64,000 nucleotides of DNA, from contig CAKJVC010000201.1 of assembly GCA_918026815.1 (NCBI GenBank), positions 1-64,000 on the forward strand. The letters run 5' to 3'. Below, piece by piece: positions 22,350 to 32,016 of this stretch. The notes below the pieces were generated by a model. The model made no database searches. It was not told the DNA's origin and saw only the letters and a list, made by a program, of their open reading frames with translations. This DNA comes from Chalara sp. BL73. Lineage: Eukaryota > Ascomycota > Leotiomycetes > Helotiales. A program made the position numbers and the translations under genes. How positions within the stretch are numbered: position 1 is the stretch's first letter; each line of letters starts with the position of its first letter.

Positions 22350-23879
22350 ATGGCGAATAACAGTGCAGCTATTTGTATCTCCCCTGAAACAGCGCTTAGA
22401 AATATCCAGAAATTTGTGCACGAGTTCGACAAAATCGGTGTGGACAAGAAGGATGAAAGCAGTACATCTGCTGGTGCCTCCACAAAGACCTCTACCAGCA
22501 ATGATGAGCAATCTGTTGACGGCTGTCATGCTGCTGCGACAATTGAGAAGACAGAAGGCACCAAATCCACCGAAGAACCCCTAATAACTGTGTTCGACAA
22601 TCTCCAGAGAATCGTAGACGAATGTAATACTCACACTACACGAACGAAGGAAGTCGAGCGTATCATCAAGGAATTTAATACCGCTGACAATTTCATGAAC
22701 TGGATGGATCGCCGTAGGGAGAACTGTGATCAAAATCCAGAGAATATTATCGAGTTTTATGCCAACGCCAGCGCACGAGCACGATCCGAGAAGGAATACT
22801 GCCACCAGTACATTCCCCAGCTATATGAGGCCGAGGAAGCGGTCCAGGCGCTTGAGAACGTGGACTGGAATTATACATTCGTGAAAAAGGCGATCGGGCA
22901 TGCATATGAGCTGGATATATATTCTTGTGGTGAGGCAGGGGCGAAGGACTCACCAGGAACAGATGAAATCGAGGGGGTCAAGAAGATCAAGGAGGTTGAG
23001 GAGGTCAAGGAGGTCAATACGAAGGTTGATGTCTTCAAGTTTCTGAAGAAACTCAAAATGGCCGACGGCACTCAGCAGGCCAAGGTTATTAAAAATTTCA
23101 AGGGTCCGGGAAAAGAAGAGCAAGACTTCATCGCATTGGACATAGATGACGAGGATCTGGGATATGTTGGCGACGAAGTGAAGGATGTCATCGATGTAAA
23201 GGACAGCAAGAAGATCAAGGACAATGCGAGTACCCAGATGGACTTCATCGCCTTTGACGATGGCGGCGAGGATTTTGAGTTTTTTGATGAAGATACCGAA
23301 TACCTACAATCGCTTTCATGCCTTCGCGGTGCTACCATGCCAAGAAAGCATCGCCATAGGTATGTAAAGACCGATGACCATGACGGCATGATTGGGAAGA
23401 CTCAGAAGACTCAAAATAGTGAATATCGCGAGCAGAGTACGACGGACAGAAGCGAGGCGATCAAATCGGGCAAGGGGGTGGCGAGGAAAGAGGATGCAGT
23501 CATGTCTGGAGGATATACAAATATCATTCTGGAAGAAGATGCTCGAGACACTGTTGCCAAGGGTTTCCTCACACTGCACATTGCTTCCAAAGCCGTCCCA
23601 GTCACCATCTCCAATCTGTGCAAGTTTCGCAAGATGCTCGGCCATTACGAAGGATGCATCACCGCCGATAGGACTGGCTTCTGTGTACGCTGGACAGCTG
23701 ATAGTCTCGGTTTTAAGAAGCTCACAAAAGCCTACGAGTCTTATCATAAAGCACCCTTCTTTGATGAGAAAGGCCAAGGATACCAAATCATTATGGAGCC
23801 TAAAAACCAGAACGGCGGTGATATGACGTTCTATATACATGAAGCACTCGGCCGACACGCACAACAATGCAAGACGTGA
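22350..23879 (+). CDS. Unrecognised acidic/basic low-complexity protein, 509 aa
   Basis: Single uninterrupted frame of 1.5 kb in a region otherwise dense in stops, which is the main evidence for a gene. No domain is recognised. Residues 1-60 are Ser/Thr-rich. Residues 70-200 are helical and charged. Residues 205-230 are a Lys/Glu/Val repeat (KIKEVEEVKEV). Two similar acidic modules follow, EEQDFIALDIDDEDL and MDFIAFDDGGEDFEF, about 55 residues apart. The C-terminal 120 residues are less repetitive and look globular (FLTLHIASKAVPVTISNLCKF). There is no signal peptide or membrane segment. Probably lineage-restricted. It may be a nuclear or cytosolic scaffold, but nothing in the sequence fixes a role. 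Confidence 0.6.
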   Translation: MANNSAAICISPETALRNIQKFVHEFDKIGVDKKDESSTSAGASTKTSTSNDEQSVDGCHAAATIEKTEGTKSTEEPLITVFDNLQRIVDECNTHTTRTKEVERIIKEFNTADNFMNWMDRRRENCDQNPENIIEFYANASARARSEKEYCHQYIPQLYEAEEAVQALENVDWNYTFVKKAIGHAYELDIYSCGEAGAKDSPGTDEIEGVKKIKEVEEVKEVNTKVDVFKFLKKLKMADGTQQAKVIKNFKGPGKEEQDFIALDIDDEDLGYVGDEVKDVIDVKDSKKIKDNASTQMDFIAFDDGGEDFEFFDEDTEYLQSLSCLRGATMPRKHRHRYVKTDDHDGMIGKTQKTQNSEYREQSTTDRSEAIKSGKGVARKEDAVMSGGYTNIILEEDARDTVAKGFLTLHIASKAVPVTISNLCKFRKMLGHYEGCITADRTGFCVRWTADSLGFKKLTKAYESYHKAPFFDEKGQGYQIIMEPKNQNGGDMTFYIHEALGRHAQQCKT

Positions 23880-24481
23880 TGCGTCTGACTGAGCAGAGAG
23901 TTGAAAATCTCGAAATGGTTGTTTTCATTCAGTTGATCGCTAGGCTGAAACTGCGAGTTATTCATGGGAGTCTGAAATTAAGCCTTTAAGGATATGTAGT
24001 TGGTCAGCTTCGCGGAAATTCTCATGATATGTATCAAAGTCTCAATAGTCGAGACCCAACTTCTTGTCTATAAACTTAGGCTAAATGGGAATGATAACTT
24101 CAAATTTTATGTTTCATTTTTGCTATATCTTGTTTTGCCTATATCTCTCATGTGACTCCCAAAGGCTCGACGGTGGTGCTTAATTTTAAATGGCCTTGGT
24201 GCTATACGTCCAGAAGACAATTCATCAGAGGGTAAAACTCATATTGAATCACTATCCATGAATCCCTGGTAGGGCAGCGAATGCTGTGCTATAAATAGCT
24301 TATCTATAATTCTGATCAAAAGTCGTTAGTTGATTCAAGGAGTTAATAAGTCCCATGTGTGCTACCTAGAGAAAGAAAGGTTGCTAGTATTATTTGTTAG
24401 CACATGGCACTCGCACTTTGATATGCCATTCGCCCCCAAACACTCATTCAGTTTGATCAAAATTAAAAATTCCAAAACTCG

Positions 24482-24525
24482 GGATCAGGCGTTCATGCTA
24501 GGTTGAGCTAGCATTCACCTGATCC
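24482..24525. repeat. Imperfect 44-bp palindrome
   Basis: Left arm GGATCAGGCGTTCATGCTAG faces right arm CTAGCATTCACCTGATCC across a 6-nt loop. Eight outer and seven inner pairs are perfect, with a small mismatched or bulged centre. Confidence 0.85.
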
Positions 24526-24923
24526 GTAGAAAACCCCATGATCTCAGCAGACCAGATCGATCAGATCTCAAGCGAACCGAATCAACCGATACCAGTAAGC
24601 TGTGCCAAGGGATTTTTAAAGATTCTAACGACCGGAGCCGGGTGCTTTGTTACGTCGTAAAGGACGCTTGTGCTGTCAAGCTGGAGCCAGGCACCAGTCT
24701 AGACGCGACTCACTAATAGCAATACTATCTGCTACAAGTGAGCCCAATCGCAGGTGGAGAAGTAGTTTCTTCGTCTCTCACACCCATGAAAGCCCATGCG
24801 TGCCAACACTCGACAAGGTACATGTCACATTCACAAGTCAAGCAGGAGATCATGGAAGAAAGGGTGTGAAGGATTGGGATTAGGGGGTTGGGTTAACAAA
24901 GGAAAGCAAGGATGGCGCGCCAA

Positions 24924-24972
24924 CGGTGTGTTTGAGTGCCCCACTCGGGGAACAAACTACTCAAACACACCG
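24924..24972. repeat. Perfect 14-bp inverted repeat with a nested GC hairpin
   Basis: CGGTGTGTTTGAGT (24924-24937) is the exact reverse complement of ACTCAAACACACCG (24959-24972). The 21-nt loop holds its own CCCC-ACTC-GGGG stem. Could be a structured RNA, a terminator-like element or the end of a small foldback element. Confidence 0.9.
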
Positions 24973-25717
24973 ATTTCAAATTGTGCTAAAAGAATTTATA
25001 TAAGTAGGAAAAGAAATAAGTAAGTTAGTTGAAGCTGATTGGCTAGCCATTGGGATTAAGCGAGCAAGGAAAGGGGCTTGCAACAAAGCTTGGCGTGAGA
25101 TTTGGAGTGGGCATGTATAATGTATCTAGTAGAACAAGGCATTTCTGTCACTGGAGATGCAATTCTGAGGCTATTCTTGATTCCGGCATCTTCTCAGATA
25201 GGGAAATGTTCGATCTATCTGCGCTTCTGAGTCCACCCACATGACCTGAAATGGATATAATTTTGCCTCGGCACAAAACTGAGATAGAGGGGCAAAGCAA
25301 TTTCCCAAACGAAAATTAGCCAATAGGCAATCATTCCTGAACATTTCTAAGGTAAAAAAAAGAGCACTCTCAAGAGAATCCTCTCCTATACAAAACTAAA
25401 AAAAACTCCACATATTACAAGTTCGTAGCCTCAAGGCGGGACAACTATTTATCCCAACGGCCCATTGAATTCCTCCGAGAAAGTTATTTCGCTTGCCAAC
25501 ATTGCCCCGACATTATCCAGAGATGATTACTATTCAATCACGAAGTGGTTATTGACAGTTTCAACAGATCTTCAGGGGTCTGAGACACGTATGAAGCCAT
25601 CTGGACGCGTTGGCGAGTAAATCTACAGAGCTATATATATATCAAAACACCCATCCATATCTGTTTCCAGTTGACGACCAAGCCAAACACATCTCTAAAC
25701 AATAACCAACCTTCAGT

Positions 25718-27232
25718 ATGTTGGTTTCCGAGGAACTTGTTTTGCCATGTGGACTCGCTCTCCCCAATCGACTGTGCAAGGTATCTCAACATCCGCTCTC
25801 AATTGCATCCTCTCAAACTAATCGACGACTAGGTCGCATTGGCGGAACAAATGTCACCCAGCCACAACCCAGGTGAAGAGTTCCCCAAAGCCTATGGAGA
25901 ATGGGCGGACGGCGGCTGGGGTCTCGTGATCACTGGTCTGGCAACCCTTTTCCACTCAATCATTATTTCCAGTATTTCTGACTCAACACAGGGAATGTGC
26001 TTGTGTCTCTTACCTTCTTGGGGACACCAAAGGATGTCGCTCTCCCCGCATCACCATCCGACCAAGCGAAGCAAGCGTGGAAAGTATGGGCGAATACTTG
26101 TCAAGCAAAGGGAACAGCGACCATTGTTCAGCTTAATCATCCCGGCCGACAGTCGCCGCTCGGCGCTGGAGGGAAATCCATCTGGACGAAGAATGTCGCG
26201 CCTTCGGCAGTGAAGTTGAATTTTGGACCAAGCTTAATAGAAAGGGCAATAGCCACTATTGCGTTTGGAACGCCAAGGAGCTTGACTGGGGAGGAGATTG
26301 AGGATATCATTGAGATGTTTGTTAATGGTGCAAAGATGGCTGAAGAAGCCGGGTTTAAAGGTTAGCTTTCAACATCATGGCTGGCAACTTTTCACTTGCC
26401 TTGGGCCGAGAAATCGCAAGATTATTATCATCCAAATTGGATTATTGCTAACAATCCATAGGGATACAAATTCATGCCGCGTGAGTATTATGCTTCTGGT
26501 TGAGAAACATCTCATTGACCTTGAAATAGCCATGGCTATCTACTTGCTCAATTCATGTCCCCCAAAACGAATCTCAGAACGGATGAGTTTGGAGGGACCG
26601 CTGCAAAGCGCGTCGAGATTGTCCTTCGAATCATGAAAGGCATCCGAGAAGCTACAAAGAAAGGATTTTGCGTCGGCATCAAACTCAACAGCGTGGATGT
26701 CTCTGGCCCAGACTTATTGGAAGAAACGCTGGAGCAGATAGGGCTGATCATCGAAAATGGTATCGATTTCATCGAGATTTCAGGTGGCACGTATGAGGAG
26801 CCGTTAATGGTACAGGTCAAGAACACGGAGATTCCCGCTTCGGCTAAACCTTCGCAACGTACTATTGAGCGTGAGAGTTTCTTTATTCAATTTGCTGAGA
26901 CGGTGAGGCAACGTTTTCCCTCTGTTGTCTTGATGGTGACCGGTGGCTTTCGCACCAGGGTTGGTATGGAGCGTGCGTTGCAATCAAAAGCTTGCGATCT
27001 TATCGGGCTGGGCAGACCAGGCGCTGCTCTTCCAAAATTACCGAAGGAGATCATACTAAATGATTCTATATCGGATGAAGCGGCGACTGTGCGACTCAAA
27101 AAGGCCCAGTTGCCATGGTGGGAGAGCCTGGTAGGAAAGAAAATTGCTGGTGCTGGGGCAGAGACGATATATTATTCTGAGCAGATTCAGCGAATGGGAA
27201 AGGGGTTACCGCCCATCGAATCTAGGGCATAA
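25718..27232 (+). CDS. Old-yellow-enzyme family NADH:flavin oxidoreductase
   Basis: Five exons (25718-25780, 25833-25935, 25992-26360, 26462-26480, 26530-27232) close exactly at 418 aa. Exon 4 is only 19 nt and encodes part of IQIHAAHGYLLAQFM, the FMN-barrel motif, so it is needed. Other family blocks: VALAEQMSP near the start, VQLNHPGRQSP in the active-site region, RTDEFGGTAAKRVEIV, DFIEISGGTYEEP, and VTGGFRTRVGM with CDLIGLGRPGA for FMN phosphate binding. Enzymes of this group reduce activated C=C bonds of enones with NAD(P)H through FMN. The substrate cannot be told. Probably cytosolic: there is no signal peptide. No biosynthetic neighbours were seen. Confidence 0.92.
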
Positions 27233-27920
27233 ATCGGATTGCAAATTCTAGAGAGGGTTTAAGTTGTATGAAATGCTCTTGGTACTCATTATTTGTAGAG
27301 ATAATATGTAAAGAGTTGTGCCCTTAAGGTTGCCGGAAATGTTGCATGTATCATAAATTTTACAATATACAGCCACGTGAACTTGGGTACTAATAATTGG
27401 TAATTGCAGTGTAAAGCACAAAAGTGCTACGAGAGCACTAAGAAGGGTCCGTACATGAGAAAATCCCTAGTATTATCTCCTTCAAAACACCATTATTCTT
27501 TTCTTTGTTCTATTTGCGCAAGTTCCTTATATTCCCAAACTCCAAGAATATAAAAACCTTTTTTCATCTTCGGCCAGCTGTAATTTTTCATTCAGCTTCT
27601 TTTTCTTGCATCGAACTTAATCTGTCTCCCCCCCCCCCCCCAAAAGCCCTTCCCAAATGCTCGGCACTCGCGACCTCTTACCCGCACATCAGGAACCTAA
27701 CTAATCACCATTACTTTGACTTCCGAGCCTTCTCATAGTAGTATATCGGTCCTCTATATTGCATATCTCAATGCCTTGCCTTTCTGCATCGATGTTTCGG
27801 GCAGACCAGCGCTAGCCTCGCTAAAGTCAGGGGCCTACAGGCGACCCACCTCAATATACATGACTCGTCCTTCAGCCTTACATAGATCTCTGAAGAATCG
27901 ACTAGAGGCCAACGACAGTT
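27233..27920. other. Intergenic: promoter of the 2EXR gene
   Basis: Contains a 14-C run at 27628-27641 in a CT-rich stretch. Frames at 27505-27738 and 27716-27949 have no support. Confidence 0.45.
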
Positions 27921-28218
27921 ATGGAGAACAAGTTGGAGGGAAGCGGTGAGGCGGGCATGATAGGCCAAATGAAGATCAACAGCAGATTAACAGATGAGGA
28001 GGGAAAGTTATGGAAACAATGGAGAGCAGCAGCATCCCATCCATCACCATCTGCCCTGCCAAACCTACCACGGCTTCACATCTTCTCTGGGATGGCTCCA
28101 AAGGCTGAGATCTCCTTGCTTAGTAACAACTTCATAGATGAGATCACAGAAGGAATGAGCAATTTGATGATAGCTGACCGTTTTACCAAATTCCTAGAGC
28201 TGCCTACGGAGCTTAGGA
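27921..28218 (+). pseudogene. 2EXR-domain gene, 5' part, interrupted by the hAT element
   Basis: Opens with a Lys/Ser/Pro-rich leader of about 85 residues, then the start of a 2EXR motif, RFTKFLELPTELR. In this family the motif normally continues into LRIxIWxLALP. Here the frame runs into the transposon after the target duplication and stops at 28241. Across the element, the continuation IIIWKLALPL is found at 32017, in the right phase. 2EXR proteins are F-box-like and greatly expanded in Leotiomycetes; their roles are mostly unknown. Confidence 0.8.
28211..28218. repeat. Left copy of 8-bp target-site duplication
   Basis: GCTTAGGA immediately before the left terminal repeat. The identical sequence lies directly after the right terminal repeat at 32009-32016. 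Eight bp is the hAT superfamily duplication length. Confidence 0.95.
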
Positions 28219-28236
28219 CAGTGAACGAGTTAGTAT
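28219..28236 (+). repeat. Left terminal inverted repeat of the hAT element
   Basis: CAGTGAACGAGTTAGTAT. Pairs with the reverse complement of 31991-32008 with one mismatch at position 7. Confidence 0.95.
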
Positions 28237-28292
28237 CGTAGTATTTAGTAATATCGAGTCTCGAGACATATGAGATCGACTTTTTGATACTA

Positions 28293-28339
28293 CGCTAGTA
28301 TTAGTATGAGATATCTCGTAGAGCGCTAGTATTAGTATG
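28293..28339 (+). repeat. Subterminal 16-bp direct repeat in the hAT left end
   Basis: CGCTAGTATTAGTATG occurs at 28293-28308 and again at 28324-28339, separated by a GAGATATCTC palindrome. A wider inverted repeat (ATATGAGATC near 28269, GATCTCATAT near 28347) encloses it. Subterminal motifs of this sort are transposase binding sites in other hAT elements. Confidence 0.7.
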
Positions 28340-29025
28340 GAAATCGGATCTCATATCATATTGGTAATAATACTAAATACCGTGCCAAGGCTAGTTAGTC
28401 AGCTGAAATGCGGCTCTGCAGCTAAAACGTACCTAAATTATCGCGGATTTTCTGCTCCCTGTCATCACCAACCTTCTTTTTTCATCACAACACTATCACC
28501 AATATTTCTTTTTCTCTCCTTAAACGCCACTACGAGGGTTCCTGATACGATTAGAAACAAAAACCATGTTATAAAAGGGGTTATACTAGGTAGCCGGCTC
28601 GCGGAAAGGCTTCCTAAGCAATAGAGTTGTTGAGCTACCATGGTTCTTGAAGCGCCAACGACTTTACGGAAATGAAAATCGACAATATTACCAGGTCCTG
28701 AACCTTTCGGCGTTTTAGGAATTCGGAAATATGTCGATTTTGAGTGTGAAATAGCTTATATTTGGAAATATCATGCCGTCGACGGGTCGAAGTGGAAATG
28801 AGGCTGTTACAGTGCATTTTGCTATGGGCATTAAGCTTGTAACTATTGCCTTTTTTGGTGCGAATAAACGATTTTAAGCAGTTGGAAAGCCGGGCGACGA
28901 TGATAGATCCTTGGAGTAACGCGCGGCATGGCTGATTCGAGTTTCGAGAAGTAAGAGATTTTCGTAGCCTTGTAAATTGGCTTTGTTTTTGGTGATTTTA
29001 AGAAACGCGAGCTGATGCTGTTGAG

Positions 29026-29032
29026 TATAAAA
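29026..29032 (+). promoter_or_regulatory. TATA-like box of the transposase gene
   Basis: TATAAAA lies 64 bp before the preferred ATG at 29096. It falls just after an upstream in-frame ATG at 29015, which would therefore be outside the transcript. Confidence 0.5.
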
Positions 29033-29095
29033 CCTCGACCTTTCTATTCTCTCAATTCAGTATTGCACTTCTTGTATTATCGAATATCCTTCAGT

Positions 29096-31798
29096 ATGTC
29101 GTTTTCAGAATCATCACCTAATTGCCTTCTCGATCATGCTCGAATTGAGCAAATCGAGAAGGATAAAGCGTTAGCAAAAGACCTTCAAGAGAACCAAGCT
29201 TCATGGAATGAAACGATGTCAATCGCTCTTAGTGAGGAACTTACAAAAGATATCACTCCTGACCCATTTGCAGCTTCTTTTACTACTAATAGTAAGCTGG
29301 AGGTAGAAGAATCTGCGACATTAATCGCAACTTTTGCTAGCTCTCAGTCAGCTTCTGCAACCGACGATTGTGAACTTGATGATAAACGCAGTTCTAACGT
29401 ATACAATCATCAACTTAATCCAAATCCTCAATTTGTACACCGCGACGACAAAGGCAGAAAGGTGTGGTTGTGTATGCATTGCAAAAAAGCGTACAAAGTG
29501 ACAGGAGGCACCAAAATCATTCGGTCGCACCTTTTGATCGCTCACGACATCCACAGCGATTCTATGCGCCAAACAAAGCTGAAAAAGGTTCGAGGAGCAA
29601 TTGAAGATGCGATGGAAAGAGCTGCGAACTTAGGTAACGTTATTGCAATTGTATTTTATTTGTTTTGGTGTTGTAGTTGATTGAATTGACTAAATCGAAC
29701 TGACGATAGCGGGGTAAATCGAGAGATTTTGCCAAGACTTTACCCCGCACTAGTCTTATTTCGTCACGAAAACCACTTCAACACCACATACTAATTCCTT
29801 TACAATTGACTATGCTAATTTAGTACTTTATAGAAGCTTATAAACGACGTCGAATTGCTTTAGAATCCGAAATTCCTTCAGACGAACCTCGAATCGATCC
29901 TCATGTTCTAGAAATACTAGTTGTTAAATGGGTGGCGGCTGCATCGATATCCTTGAATGTGGTGGAGAGCAACGAATTCCGATCGATTTTACAATACCTC
30001 AATCCTCATGTGACAGCTTATCTCCCTACTACGGGCTATACAATAAGAAAATGGGTTGATCGCATGTTGGAAGAGCAACAAAGGGCTCAATTAGAGAGAA
30101 TTGCTCGTTGTCAGTCAAAGATTCATATTACGACCGACGCGTGGTCGTCACCTAACGGCATACCCACTTTAGTCATCATTTGCTACGGCATTTTCGACGG
30201 CAAATACGACCGCATTCTCCTTAGTTTGGATGAGATAATTGGAGCTCATACAGGCCGAAATCTTGCTTTACACGTTGTTAAACGTTTAGAGGATTGGAAA
30301 GTATTTAATAGCCTTCATGGGCTCGGTTTTGTAGTAACTGACAACGCTTCGTCGATGGACGTTATGATGCGCGAGATGAGCGAAAGTAAGGTTTTTCGAC
30401 GCTTCTTTTTTTCTGTAAAATAATAAGCTTTCCTACTGACTTTTGCAGTTATTCATGAGAAATACAGCAGAGATTGGGACCCTAAAATTCATCGAATTCG
30501 CTGCCAGGGTCATATTATTAACCTGGCTAGTCAATCTTTCTTTCATACTGCCGCTGAGGATTCTATCGACGATATTCTCGCTCCAGCCAACAACGCTTGT
30601 TGGGATGCTCTTAAAGAGGAAGAATTAAAAGAATGGAGAAGATTTGGGCCTATTGGTAAAGCTCATAATAACGCTAATTTCATTGCACGTTCTCCAGAAC
30701 GTTTACAACAATTCAGAGCGATTTCTGGAGGGTGGGTGATTCGTCGTGATAACGTAACAAGGTAAGTTAAAACTGGTCATATACAATAGTTACTAATTGT
30801 TCCTATCTTCAATTAGGTGGCATTCTCTTTTGAGAACGATCAAATCAATTTTATCACCTTGTATTCGTGAAGCTTTACCCAAATTCTACAGAAAGCACCC
30901 TAGCGCGATTCCTCTTCCTGATCGAATTACCAGCGACGATTACGTTGAGCTAGAGCGTATTGTAGAGTTCCTTCAGCCTCTCGAAGACGCTACTCTATTT
31001 ACGGAGTCACACAAAGGTACTATCGAGAGATGGTTACCGAATTTGGAGTTCGTGATGGAGTGTTTTGAGAAAGGCAAGGAGCGCTATAAAGATCACGCTT
31101 TCCTTTCGGCGTCGATCAATTCAGGATGGGAAAAGCTTAATAAGTATTACATCCTTACAGATGAATCTCTAGCCTACGCTCTTGGTGTTGTATTAGATCC
31201 TACACAGAAATGGGCTTATTTCGAAGAAGCTTGGGCCGATCACCCACAGTGGTTAATTTCAATTAAGGAAAGGGTCGAGGATTATTGGAATGAGGAGTAC
31301 AAGGATAAGAGTAAGTAGTTGAAGATTCCGGCGTTTAATACTAACTAATCCGTAATTATAGTCTCTTGTACTACGACAGCTTTTTCTAATTCTCTCGACG
31401 TTCAAGAGATCTCTCAAAACGCGTACTTTGCTCACTTACAAAGGCGTCGACGTTCACGCTCTTTAGCGCCAAAAGATGAGCTACAGGAATACTTTTCTCT
31501 CCCTGCAACTCAAATAGCTCTTGGCGATTCCTTCGACCCTCGTATTTGGTGGTTGTCACAGCAAAAAAGATGGCCAAATCTATCCCAAATGGCTATTGAT
31601 ATTTTGGGAATACCTTCTATGTCGACCGACGCTGAAAGGGCGTTCTCTAGCGCAAAATTGACTATTACGGATCGTCGTAATCGTCTTTCTATGGCCACTG
31701 TGGGGGCTTTGGAAAAGATCAAACAGTGGATGGGCGTAGATCACTTTATCTACGAAGATCTTCTCAAGGATCAAGAGCTTGTAATAGAGCAAATTTAG
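29096..31798 (+). CDS. hAT transposase with BED zinc finger
   Basis: Five exons (29096-29633, 29834-30385, 30449-30761, 30817-31310, 31362-31798; introns 200, 63, 55 and 51 bp) give exactly 777 aa. A BED-type finger (WLCMHCKKAY, then SHLLIAH) sits at about residues 120-150 and would bind the element ends. Catalytic-core motifs: TTDAWSSPNG near 279 (first Asp), VTDNASSM near 348 (second Asp), IRCQGHIINL near 382 (the C-x2-H of hATs). The C-terminal dimerisation region is about 693-765 (WWLSQQKRWPNLSQMAIDIL, then STDAERAFSSA). Cut-and-paste transposase, nuclear. An in-frame ATG at 29015 is possible but lies upstream of the TATA-like box. No broken motif was found, so the enzyme may be active. 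Confidence 0.93.
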
Positions 31799-31990
31799 GT
31801 GAGTGCTCGTGGTGTTTTAAAACGTGATACTAATTAGGAATAGCGTCATTTAGAGTTGGTGTCATAGTATATCGCAGTATAGTATGATACAATATAAGAT
31901 TGCAGATTTTGCTGTGATACGTATGCAAATTTCAAATCTCATATTGCGTGGTGTATGGTATTGTATTTTAGAGGTCGATATATCACGAGA

Positions 31991-32008
31991 ATACTAACTC
32001 GATCACTG
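31991..32008 (-). repeat. Right terminal inverted repeat of the hAT element
   Basis: Read on the minus strand it starts CAGTGATCGAGTTAGTAT, matching the left end at 17 of 18 positions. Confidence 0.95.
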
Positions 32009-32016
32009 GCTTAGGA
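32009..32016. repeat. Right copy of 8-bp target-site duplication
   Basis: GCTTAGGA, identical to 28211-28218, directly after the right terminal repeat. Confidence 0.95.

Larger units (their letters stand above)
23880..25717. other. Intergenic with two hairpin-forming inverted repeats
   Basis: No gene is supported. The stretch holds the inverted repeats annotated at 24482-24525 and 24924-24972. The last few hundred bases are the promoter of the flavin oxidoreductase, with a TA-rich run at 25630-25645. Confidence 0.45.
28219..32008 (+). mobile_element. Complete hAT-superfamily DNA transposon, 3790 bp
   Basis: Bounded by 18-bp terminal inverted repeats beginning CAGTG (17 of 18 match) and flanked by the perfect duplication GCTTAGGA. 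It carries one transposase gene whose five exons are intact. Subterminal sequences hold short direct and inverted repeats (28236-28382 and 31860-31970) that may bind the transposase. It lies inside a 2EXR gene, in the same orientation. Identical duplications and an open transposase argue for a recent insertion. No repeat-induced point mutation is evident: the transposase has no nonsense codons. Confidence 0.95.
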
